This document shows, piece after piece, positions 34,216 through 45,263 of a stretch of DNA of 64,000 bases. The stretch is from assembly GCF_932294415.1 (NCBI RefSeq), contig NC_065535.1:84217862-84281861 (forward strand). Reading direction: 5' to 3'. The translations under genes and the position numbers were made by a program. Position 1 is the first letter of the stretch. Every line of letters begins with the position of its first letter. This DNA is from Quercus robur (Eukaryota; Streptophyta; Magnoliopsida; Fagales; Fagaceae). Under the pieces are notes generated by a model. The model was not told the DNA's origin. It made no database searches and was given only the letters and a program-made list of their open reading frames with translations.

Positions 34216-35334
34216 AGCTCTCTCTTCTGCTGCTTCTTTTCGCTGATTCTCTTAACTTTGATGCGTTCCCATTATAATAATTGGATGAGAGCGGTGAGAA
34301 AAGAAGGAATCAGCCATGGTTGTGAGGGAAGAGAACAGAGGAGAAGAAGGGAAAGAGGCAAATAGAGAGAGAGAGACAGAGAGAGTACAAAAGATAGAGA
34401 GAGAGTGAGAAAGTGTTATGGTTGTTGTTGCTGCTGCTGTTGGAGATTGCAGGCATCATCATCGCCATCATCGCAGTGTGTACAAAAAGAACTTTTTTCC
34501 CACCACCTTTTGTGTGGGGATGGGATCATGGGAATTCCTCTCTCTCTCTCTCTCACTCTCTCTCTAAAATGACAAAATTACCAAAAACATTGTGTCTTTT
34601 ATCTTTGTTCTAATTTGACAAATATTTATATTAATCACAAATAATAATAATGCCATGGACACTCCATAAAAAAAAAATAAAAAAAAATGCCATAGACACA
34701 ATTTTTTTTCTCATCAAATTTCACACTCAACTGAAGTGATTAACTCTAAGAGGTGGATCTATGAGTGTTAATTGTGTCTACTATTATCTGTGATTCTGTA
34801 TTAACAATTAGAAATTTTTTTGTAAAAAAAATTGTATCCATATCTTTATTATACCCACAAAACATTACATCAAAAAAAGTTTTATTTGGTGATTATGGAA
34901 ACCTATCAATCACTTTGTAAGGATATTTCTTTTTTGTTTTCTTCTACAAAATTAAGAAAATGCAAGAGGATTTCTTCCTAAGATATTGATTGATGCCTCC
35001 CTTTATGAACATTAATGTTTTATGGAAAATATTAAGATATTATTTTTAAAATTCCTATTTCATGCCGTATTCCTTTTGATGAAAACTATTAGTTAAATTG
35101 TATAATTAGTTCTCGACAAGTCTTTAACGTCATTTGATTAATAGAAAATGCTAATGTAATTCAATAAATTGAAGTTAGTTTGATGACGTGGAACCTATGA
35201 TGTAACATGAAATCCTTTTGATACATCGTCATTTTCCATAAATTCAATAACAATAAGAATATTTTTGAAACAATTTAATAATTATAGGATTAAATTGAAA
35301 CATTTTAAAGTATAAGAGTTATTTTGAAAGAAAA
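34216..35334. other. upstream region of the kinase gene
   Basis: Contains the leader and promoter of the minus-strand kinase, with GA/CT repeats at about 34360-34400 and 34540-34565. Beyond that is AT-rich DNA with one tail-only insert. No other gene seen. Confidence 0.5.
34649..34699 (+). repeat. tail-only retroposon insert with 14-bp target duplication
   Basis: AATGCCATGGACAC (34649-34662) and AATGCCATAGACAC (34686-34699) flank TCCAT plus an A-rich tail. One mismatch in the flanks suggests some age. Confidence 0.6.
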
Positions 35335-35395
35335 AAATGTCAACCTTTTTTTTTTTTTTTTTTTTTTTAAAGAAACAAAAATTGTCAAACTTTGT
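35331..35395 (-). repeat. tail-only retroposon insert, imperfect target duplication
   Basis: AAAAATGTCAACCTTT before and AAAAATTGTCAAACTTT after enclose a poly(T) run of about 24 plus AAAGAAAC. Two differences in the flanks make this a weaker case. Confidence 0.45.
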
Positions 35396-35429
35396 GGACT
35401 AAACCATGCAATTTAGTTGAAACTATACT

Positions 35430-35716
35430 GGGTCCGTTTGGATTGAGCTTATTTTTACTGAAATTGAAAACTGAAACTGAAAACACTGTAGCGAAATAAT
35501 TTTTAAATGTATAAATAGTGCTGTGAGACCCATTTTTAATAAAAAAATTGCTGAAAAGTGTAATTTGTGAGACCCGTGAACAGTACACGGGTGCACTGTT
35601 CACAGTTGACAAGTCAACTATTGCGGGCTGAACAAAAAAAAAAAAAAAAAAAAAAAAAAGATAAAAACGCAGAACAGAAACGCAAACGCCAGAATCAGTG
35701 CAATCCAAACAGATAC
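35430..35716. mobile_element. hAT-type MITE
   Basis: The ends GGGTCCGTTTGGATTGAGC and, from the right in reverse, GTATCTGTTTGGATTGCAC are inverted repeats. Flanks ACTATACT and ACTATCAT match at 6 of 8 positions, the size expected for hAT. The inside has ACTGTAGCGAAATAATTTTT, TGCACTGTTCACAGTTGAC and a long A run, a pattern I know from abundant Fagales MITEs. Confidence 0.65.
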
Positions 35717-36177
35717 ACTATCATGTAAACTCCAATAATAAATGGTATATCTTGCACCATCGAGGGTGGTGGTCTATTGACATTGGGCTTACCCTCCCCC
35801 CCCAAAGGTTTGGTGGGTGGTAGTTCCTAATGTTAAATAAAAAATAGGAAGCACTTGAAATTATTTCCATGTCATTAGTCCAATGTTCACTAGTACCTTT
35901 GATGGAATACAAATTATTTGTACCATTTTTTGTATTTCACTTTATATTCTAACAATCACAACTTGTCATGTATTTGTTTAACTTTCCTTATAAAATAGCC
36001 AAAGTTTAAAATGAAAAAAAAAAATATGACAAGTTGTAATTGATGGAATATAAAATGAAATTCAAAATGTGGTATAGATGATTTGTATTCCCTTTGGTGA
36101 GGTTGGGTCAAGCTATGGCTTAAACAATTCACTTTTTGCAGGCTTAACCCCAATTGATAGGATGCTACTATAATTTT

Positions 36178-36655
36178 TTTTTTTTTTTTTTTGAGAAACA
36201 AATACACACACATAAGTGAGAGAAAAATGAGTTCTAATACAAAAGTACACCATAACTTCACTCAAATGTCATGGTAACTTTTAAGGGAGGGTGGGGCAAG
36301 TTATGCTACACACAACATACTCTCTTAAGTAATGTGAGACAATTGCTCATTCTTTTTTTTTGAGAAACAAATACACACACACACACAAGGAAACATACTC
36401 TCTTAAGTAATGTGAGACAATTGCTCATTCTTTTTTTTTGAGAAACAAATACACACACACACACAAGGGAGATGAAAAGGTGTTCTAACACAAAGACACA
36501 CTACAATTCCACTCAAAAGTTCATGGTAACTTTTAAAGGAGGGTGGGGTAAGTTATACTATACATAGCACACTCTCTTAAGCAATGTGAGATAATTGCCT
36601 TTTTTTTTTTTTTTTTGAGAAACAAATACACACACAAGGGAGAGGGAAAGAATGC
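36178..36655 (-). repeat. array of retroposon tails with a 78-bp tandem duplication
   Basis: Four times a T run is followed by GAGAAACAAATACACACAC (about 36180, 36353, 36432, 36598). Read on the minus strand this is GTGTGTATTTGTTTCTC-A(n), a retroposon 3' end. Copies two and three lie in a perfect-looking 78-bp tandem repeat (36314-36391 and 36392-36469), and the fourth keeps a diverged version of the same unit. The surrounding phrase GGTAACTTTTAARGGAGGG also recurs (about 36273 and 36525). Confidence 0.7.
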
Positions 36656-36659
36656 TACT

Positions 36660-37754
36660 ATAGTTATGCCTAAGTAGAATGCTACATTTGGCAGCCTCGT
36701 CCTACCATTTTTTATTTATTTATTTTTGGTTTATAAAAAAAACATTGGTATACCTTGCTTTATGGGAGTCAACTCCATAAATCATGTATTTATGCTTAAT
36801 AAGCCTCTAATAAAAAAATAAAAGTAAACTTTATGCTTTATTTAGCTACCATTGTTTGGGGAGAGATATAAGTGTTTGATTGAGACCTTGTAGCAATTTA
36901 GGGAAATGGACCATATGGATGCCTCTATTTCATGTGGCCAACTTCCTAAGTTTAGTCCTACTTGCTTATATATGGTAAAATATTGCCTGAAAACTGCTTG
37001 ACAATTGACCTGAAGTTAGTTTGAGTTCCATATTTGGTGAAGAACATAATAACAACTAGCCTCCTTGCACTATAGGCATTTTTTTTTTTTTTTTTGAATT
37101 TGATTTATCCCTCAATCTTTTATAGAAGACAACAGTCAAGAGTGGCATTTAACCAATGGTTTTTATTTTTATTTTTATTTTTAACCAATGGTTGTATGAA
37201 CAATTTTATTTTAATTTATTTTTAAGGTTAGGTTAAATATATAACAAGTAGGTTAAGCAGAAAAGCAATAATTTCAAAGATGGGGGGAGAGTACGGACGT
37301 AATATCCCCACCGAATAAAGGAGGAAAATAGAAACTATACCCGAGATCTTTGAGAACTGACATTCAAGCTTTGAATCAAAAAAGAAACAATAAATAAATA
37401 GGAGATAAAAATAGAATAATATTCTTGACTGAAACTAGGATCTTGGCATTAAAAAAAAAAAAATGAAGAATATGAACCAATAAAGTTTTAGTGGATTTGC
37501 TTCAGTTTCCAGAAGGTTTCCACACACTGCCAATCAGTAATTTGCCTTGAAATTAAGCAACTAAGATTAACGTTCATACTATTTAACGTACGCAAGCATT
37601 TTGATTTCCAAAAAGACAAAAAAAAACAACAAGGATGGCATATTTTTAGAGGTAGCATGATATGCACCACTATGTTATTCTCCATTATTAGGAAATGGGA
37701 CTTTGCTTTGGTCCTGAGGTTTTCTTTCACTTTTGGATTTCACTTTCTTGACTT

Positions 37755-37792
<38 letters not shown>

Positions 37793-39879
37793 GTTTAGAT
37801 TTGGGTTACTGTCAATTCTGGCACCTACTGAGCTTAAAGATCTTTCCATAGAAGTAGTTTGTAAATTTGCTAGATTTTATCTCCAAAAGCTTTCCTTAAT
37901 CAAATAAGTTTTGCTATGAGTTAAAAAAACCAAAAATCTTGGTCATATTATCGATCGATTGGTCAAAACTAATAGAAAGATAGTCAAGAGCATATTTGAG
38001 TGCAATCCAATCAGTCTCCCTCTAGACAATAAAAGTGTATATATATATATATATATTCCTATATCGAATTAGCAGGTTTATCATAGGTGGGTTTTTCTCT
38101 TGAAAGTCTATATATCTATTTATTTAATAAAGAGAGAAGAAGAGAGGGAGAGTGGGGTTAGGGTATGGCGGGAGGTGCTTGGTGAGAGGTCATTTCATCA
38201 ACCAACCATAAAACAAAATAAAATTGTATTCTATGATGCTTTGGGTGAAGAAAAGCAATGTGAGAGAGAGAGAGAGATCCTATTCTTTTTTCTACACTGT
38301 GCATGCAACTTGGACAAGGTCTTGTTGGAAAGGGTTTTTAGTACCAATTGCCCCCACTAAGTGGGTGGGTCCTACCTTTACAGGCCCCCACCATTTCGGA
38401 GAGAGAGAGTTTGGAAGTTGGAACACTGACCAGTGAAGCCCACTCAGTGTCATCATATGCAAACAAGATATCCTATTTTTGGAGGTATAAAGTTACCAAC
38501 CCATATAATTGGTGCAGGAGAAAGCTCTAGAGGTTTTTGATTTTTTTTAGAGAGAGAGTTGTGATCAACAAAATATACTATGCCCTTACTGAATTGGACC
38601 AACTGAGTAGTATCCCTAGGGCCCAAAGAAATCAAGCTGTGTATATAGATAATCATAATCATGATCTGATATGATCCATGAACCATCCAAATTATCCAAT
38701 GTACCTAGCTAGTTCAAAATGAAAATTGGTTTTGGGCATGCAAAATTTTCAGGTTGACTAAACCAAAAACACAGTGAACCACTTGTGCATGTCAGGTATC
38801 TTAATCATGGTTGCTACTATTTATGTTTATGAGATGCCATTGGTGGCTTGGCAGAAAGAATGATACATATCCTAAAGAATATGTGATTGATGTGAAGATG
38901 CTTCTTGACTAGTTTCCACCATAGTGTGTGTGAAAGCCAACAACTAAACTGAGTGATTGCAGTTAACCCAATTATCAATTCAACTCAGTGGACAGCATGG
39001 GTAGCATCTTATGGATATGGTCTCTATATAATGTTATTGCTTGTACTTTTGGCCCTTCACATGAAAAATATAATTAGAGCCACAAACCGAAAGCATATTT
39101 TATGAAGCACAATGAATTTAACACTCAACCCATTTACATATATGGATAAGGACTCGCAAAAATGGGTGAGCGGAACGAACAAAATAATACGACCAAAGAT
39201 TTAGAAAGACACAATATATATTCGAACTTTAAAACGAGTTCTTCATCATAATTTTCTTTTCTTTTATATAAAAAAAAAAGGAAAGGGGGAAATTTTCTTT
39301 AGAATTTTGTTAAAACGAACTTACCAAAATATGCATATATTCTTTTCCATGATTTAGCGATTTACCCTATCAAGATCTATTCCTAGATGTGACGTATTCA
39401 TTATTGGATTTGGATCTAGAGGTGCTTGACAATATGGATGGAAAAAAATACCCCATCTGGTCTGATTGGTCCTACTCTACTCCACTGGTAAGAAATGATG
39501 TGTGGGGATGAGTTTACCTAGCGAAGTTGAATATTATAAAAGATTTGAGTGTATTTTTTTTATTACCAATTTGTTTTGAGATGAGTTACACAACTCACAA
39601 TCTGACTGAAGGTGCAAAATTTATTTTCTCCTCCATAAAAGCATAAGATAGAGTATTATTTTTAAGGTGGGTTTGGGACTAACGACTATAAGCCTCATCA
39701 CTAATATCTTTCATCAGTTAATAGGAATCACTAACACACTTTGAAAGGATATGAAACTAGGGTCATATTCCTTAGACCGACTCTTGCCTGGATAAATATA
39801 TCATCTTTTTCTGTTTAATTCCTGGGCATGGGTAAGATACTCCCTTATTTAGGGCCCTTTGGAAATGAGTTGTTTGAAA
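36660..39879. other. intergenic region
   Basis: No gene recognised. It contains a (CT)n microsatellite at about 37760-37791, an (AT)n run near 38040 and a GA-rich stretch near 38130-38410 that looks like a leader but is followed by no recognisable coding exon. Confidence 0.5.
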
Positions 39880-40766
39880 TGTTAGGATTAGTGCCCTTAA
39901 ATCCTATTATATGATGCTATATACGATATTATATATGATATTATGTATGACTTAATGTTGTAATTAATAAAATTATTTTATTATTATCTAAAATAATGGT
40001 GTTAGGGTACTTTTTTTTATCACACCTAACTTTATTTAAGTACCACCTATTTACTTTCAAATACACACACTTTATTATATTTAAAGCCCAAAGAATACTT
40101 ATGCTTGACAATATTTGAAAAGCCTATGATTCAAGTCCATGACAAAACAATTTTATCAGTGAAATTCAAATCCATAATCAAAGCCCATGATTCAAACCCA
40201 TGGCGATTCATTCATCCAAAGCCCAATTCTCATTGGCAATATCAAAACCCAATTCTCATTGGCAACATCAAAGCCCAATTCTCATTGGCACTACTTCATC
40301 AAAAAGAAAATAGTCCAAGATTATCAACGCTTGGCAAAGAAAAAATATCACGTTAAAATGTTACCATGGCAATCATCTTATGAAAAAACTCACGTTAAAA
40401 TCTTGAGGATTATGTTCTTGTATTATAAAACCCATGAAATACATGGACGTCATTTGCATTGCGACATCCATAATATACACCTTCAAACACTCATGGTAAA
40501 CATTCAAACCCACAAGATCATCATTTAAGTCATGATGCAATTATTAGAAACCATGAACATTATTTGCAACATAGAATTCGTCAAAGTAAATATTATTTAC
40601 AAAAGTATTTTGAAACTTGTCCTATTGTTTCAAATATTACAAATTGCCCAAAGGCCCATTGCAAGTATTTATGAAAAACCCAAAAAATATTTACTAATAA
40701 AAGTCCATGAGGAATGAAGACCCATGGCAATATGTGCACACAACCCAACCCATGAGAGCAAGCCCA

Positions 40767-40814
<48 letters not shown>

Positions 40815-43703
40815 ACCAGCAGGAGGCAAAGGAGAACTGCGCTTGTTCATTCCTAACCAAAAAGAGCAACTAAGAACTCATACAAAGGTACCAAACCTTT
40901 GAGAATGGACTAAAGGCTATCCCATCAGTTTTTTGTCACCCTTTACCTAACATGAACAGTGCCCAAGGGCTGTCATATTAGCTGGAGTCTAAAGAATGAT
41001 GGAACTTCATCATCTTTCTTAAAATAGTACCTCCAACGGAAGGGGAGTTGAAACCAAATTATTCAAACCCTAACAAATTGATGTTAAAAATAATCAAAAC
41101 GTGATTCATGTGCCAAGCCCATGAATCCTAAAGGGGAAAAATTGGGAACATGTGTTTTGGAGGGCATAAAGGGATCTCCAACAGAACCCCCTTAAAGTAG
41201 ATTAGAACTTGACATCTGACTTGAGGTGTTAAATCTTATTTCTCAGGGGTCCGAATCTCAGTTGCAGCATTAGGATTCACTCATGATACCCGCCTCAAAT
41301 CACAATAATCAAACTCAGCCCTAAGAATCCTGGCATTTAATGCAAAAAGCTCTAAAATCCCATCATTACCCAAAAAAGCAAAGCAGCCCCCTAAATGGAT
41401 TTTCCTACTTCTGAGCAAAAATCCCAAGGAAGCTTGACTCTGATTCATCACCTCTGAGTGGTCACACGTTTTTTGGAGCTTTGTCAATAAATGCTTCTCT
41501 GAAAAATCCACTATAAAAGCACAAAGAAGCTAACCAAAAAACCAACTAAGTCACCCCTTTGAGACTCTGAGACTTTGAAATTCGTTGGCCATTTTTACTA
41601 GTGGTTCAACTTTCTTCTAGCTCACCATCCATCACCTTCAACCCATACCCATTTGATCCCAGACATTTTTCTCTTCCCTTTACACTACCACAGCTCATAA
41701 GTCTCTTCTAGTTAACCACAAACAGCCCATTACCCATAAAAGACTTTAGTCTCAGCATCAACCCCATCTCACTAACTCAAAAGCAGCCCACATTCATCTT
41801 ATTTATGCCTTACAAATTTACACTCACTAAAATCTTAGCTTAAAATTTGCTGCACTGAGTTGGGGGTTTTTCTCTCCTTTCACACCATACCAATTAATCC
41901 TCCATTTTTCTTCCTATGGAGCCTTTAATTTTTACTTTTTACTTTACTATTGAAGGGTATGATGTATTTGTAACGATTGAACTTTTTCCTCACATTGATG
42001 TAACAATGGCTGAAAGCACAATAAATTCCTCTTGAATGAGACATATAAGGACCTAAAATTTGCCTAAATCTATCTAATTATTGATGGTTGGACTGTGTAA
42101 TTCCACCCCTATTGTTGGACAATTTACCTTTTGGACTTAAGAATAACTTCACCCTTACCGCTGGAGAATTCGTTTTCCCTTGGACTATCAAAACAAGACC
42201 ACTAATAATATACTAATTAAGTATTGTAACGTATTTTTTATTGGGCCTTTGTTGTCGTTTTGTTAAGTGCAGCTCTTGTTTCTTCTTGCTTGGATAGGCT
42301 TGTCATCACGCCGAAAGCCTATGGGTGTCATCTCAAGAGCCCATAGTTAAGTCTCGGTTTGGTTTCCCAACATTTCATTCAAAGGCATCAATTTCTTCCC
42401 TTAACAAATGGTAACATGAATATTTGGACATTATCATATAGTCCATGAGATGCATAGTATGTGATTTATGTGATTTAGTTACAGAAGATATAAGTCACAA
42501 GTTTTTTGTAAACTCAGACTTTTAGTTCGTAGTCGGTAATGAAATTAGGCATTTTATCTGCAAAAACTATAACATATCAACTAAGATAATTTGTCTTGAT
42601 CATGGAAGTGGAGACTTCTAGTTGATATGTTGATATATTTTAAGAGTTACGACACATTGAACTGGACTGCTGTGAGATTTATTATTCTCCTAATGATTGT
42701 TAAATGAATAATAAATCTCACGACTTCTATTTACATCAACTCTTAATCCTAAGAGAATAATAGACTTAATCATGAAGTGTAGGTTACTTTGATATATTAG
42801 GAGTGAGATCTAAAATTACGATCAAAACTTTAATATGTTGGGCAGCCACATTCAGTATTGATGGAACATATATTCTTAAGATGAAATTTATAATTTCTTA
42901 ACAGAGATATAAAATATTCCCTTAAGATAAATTTAATGGGTTTGGTTATTCAGAGTGTTAAGCCTAATCACTTTAGTAATGAGTTACTAAAATATATATT
43001 TATGAAATTGGATTTCATAAATATATGATGAATAACTTAAAGGATTAAATCGAGTACTCAAATATTAAGATGTAGTAATTTTCAAAGTGGCAGTCTATAT
43101 TTATGATTTTGTATTACTACGAATATTTTTTGAAGGAGTTGTATGTATAATAAAGTCTTGAGACATAATTTATTAATAAGGCCAAGAGTGCAATTATATT
43201 TATATAGTGGTATTAAATATAATTAATGGTAATTTTGAACTTGTCAAAAGTTGACAGAAAAGCCCAAAGCCCATTGGAACTAGTGTTTTATTTGTTTATT
43301 TTTGGTCCCACTCCAAACCACATATTAAAGTCCAATCGGAATGGCCCAATAGGCTAGTCCAATTAGATAATCAGTTATAAGAAGAGAAACATACAAAATT
43401 TTGTATGAGAATGAAATGGTTTGTATATGAGTGTTGACACTCTCTTATTCTCCTTTGAACAAACACATATAAATTAATTGAGGGACCACACTTTTTGGGC
43501 ATAAGTGGAATTTGAGTGAAGATTAAAAGTGTTTTCAAGTACTTTTAATCTTTGGTTTTGAATTTCACCACTACAAGGTACACTATTTTGTTCTTATATT
43601 CTGAAATTTATATAGTACACATTATCAATTGCGAATAAATTAGATCTATTAATTTTCTGCTGCGTATACTTTGTATGCGATTCAAACATGTATTTTTTTA
43701 ATA
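39880..43703 (+). mobile_element. solo LTR, probably Ty1/copia, split by another LTR
   Basis: Starts TGTTAGGATTAGTGCCCTTA and ends TTTTTAATA at 43703 (close to the usual AACA). It is flanked by TGAAA at 39875-39879 and 43704-43708. Without the insert at 40000-42406 the LTR is about 1.4 kb. Its right part includes TTCTGCTGCGTATACTTTG, familiar from copia LTR ends. No internal domain or partner LTR is present, so it is a solo LTR left by recombination. Old fossil. Confidence 0.6.
40000..42406 (+). mobile_element. long solo LTR (about 2.4 kb) nested in the copia LTR
   Basis: Starts TGTTAGGGTAC and ends TTCCCTTAACA, flanked by an exact 5-bp duplication AATGG (39995-39999 and 42407-42411) inside the outer LTR. 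It contains a TATA-like ACTATAAAAGCAC near 41510, a 44-base A run (40770-40813) and a triple repeat of CCCAATTCTCATTGGCAA (about 40222, 40247, 40274). No coding part or second LTR was seen. LTRs this long are known in Tat/Ogre-type gypsy elements; that family call is an inference. It is younger than the outer LTR. Confidence 0.65.
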
Positions 43704-43708
43704 TGAAA

Positions 43709-45000
43709 AACTATACCTAGAAAAAGGTAGAATTTTAAAGGCTATACTTTTTATATATATATAAAAAAAAATTGTAGTTTAATCTGCCCTCCTAAACAAA
43801 CATGCCACAATTTCATTATTAAAAAAAAAATGCCACAAAGTAGAAAACTCCTTGGACGAATCTACACTTATAGTTGGACTTGGGGCCATTTTGTTGGGCC
43901 TGTTTATTTAAGACCTATATTAGACCGGTTCTATCAAATGTATTTTGTTGCCCTGATGGGCCATTTCAAGACCTCCCACCCCACCTTTTCACCACATACA
44001 AAAGACAAAAAAATGAGAAGAGCTCTGAACCCAAAAGAATGTAAAGTTGGGTTGGGCCTTGATGTACCTTTTTCATTTCCCGCTTGGTCTGCCAGTTTGT
44101 CTGTCTCAACTCTCAAGCCTCTCTCAAGTCTCAAAAGACAAAAAAGAGATAAAGATTGCTATAGAACCCACGAGAGGCATTTAACATTATAATCGGACGG
44201 TTCTAGAGAGAGAAAAGTGAAAAGAGTGCATTTTCAACCCTCTTTTTCACTTCTCTATTTTTCTCCGCCACCCTTTCCCATTCGCCAAAGAACTAGAAGT
44301 TTCAACAAACCCAAGTGCGTGTACTGTCGACTTTCATGTTCAACGACTATTGATAGGGATTAAATAAAATAAAATAATTCCACAACAACTAGAAATTATT
44401 AATTAAATACAAACACGACAAGAAAAAAAAACAAAACCAAAACAAAAATCTCAAAGGTATCAACTATCATGTCTCAAAAGACAAGATTCACAAAAAGCCC
44501 ACTATAGAAAAGATATATATATATTTTCCTATCCCAAACCAAACTGAATGAAACACGTCTCTGAAGCGAAAGTCTCACATCTAAAGTCTCTTCCCACTCA
44601 CGAATCTTAGCTACGTGTCAGCTCCTGATTGGTCATCCATTTTCCCGACCCCACGCGTGGTTGGTCGGTTGCTCTCTCTCTCTTCACTTTGTTCACCCAT
44701 GAATGACACAGAGCCTTAGCCTACCCTAATTTATTTACTATCTATATTTTCATCCAAAAAAGAAAAAGAAAAACTCTCTCTCTCTCTCTCTCTCTCTAAT
44801 CTCAAGACTATAAGTTAATATTATTACCATTTCTTTAACCTTTTCCAAGCTCTTCTTGTCTTTGCATATTGGGGGAAAAAGAATTGCACAGTAATATATT
44901 TGGGGGGGTTGAAGTGAAAAAAGAAAAGAGTCGGTGAATGAGAGAGAAGGGGTGTGAGATAGAGAAGAGGGAGAGAGAGTAGAGGAGGAGGGAACGAAAC
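43709..45000. other. upstream region of the CUE-domain gene
   Basis: Contains the promoter and leader of the gene at 45001. Visible are ACGTGTC at about 44614 (ABRE-like), an inverted CCAAT box (ATTGG) at about 44630, a (CT)n tract at 44775-44798 and a GA-rich leader just before the ATG. No TATA box stands out. An open frame at 43830-44192 resembles nothing known. Confidence 0.5.
43802..43838 (+). repeat. tail-only retroposon insert with 9-bp target duplication
   Basis: ATGCCACAA at 43802-43810 and 43830-43838 flanks TTTCATTATT plus poly(A). Confidence 0.5.
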
Positions 45001-45226
45001 ATGTCTGCCATAGTGTGCGGGAAGAGATCCTCCATTTTCGAAGATAATCTCAGCCCACCTGTTTCCAAGAGAATTCGTTGCTCTTCTTCTTCACCTGTTC
45101 GATTCTCTCCGCCCACCACCGCAACTACTACTCTCTCTTCTTCCTCCACCTCCTTCGATTTGATCCACCACCTCACGACTATTTTTCCTCACATGGACCA
45201 CAAGGTAATTGGATCGGTGTGTTTTG

Positions 45227-45263
<37 letters not shown>

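Noticed and set aside
36314-36469. Repeat array considered as CRISPR
   Set aside because: There are only two tandem units with no unique spacers, in a plant nuclear context.
36306-36491. Open frame with a repeated peptide, suggesting a repeat protein
   Set aside because: The peptide repeat only mirrors the 78-bp DNA tandem repeat, and there is no gene context.
43830-44192. Open frame of 120 codons upstream of the CUE gene
   Set aside because: Composition follows promoter DNA, with no domain and no splice partners.
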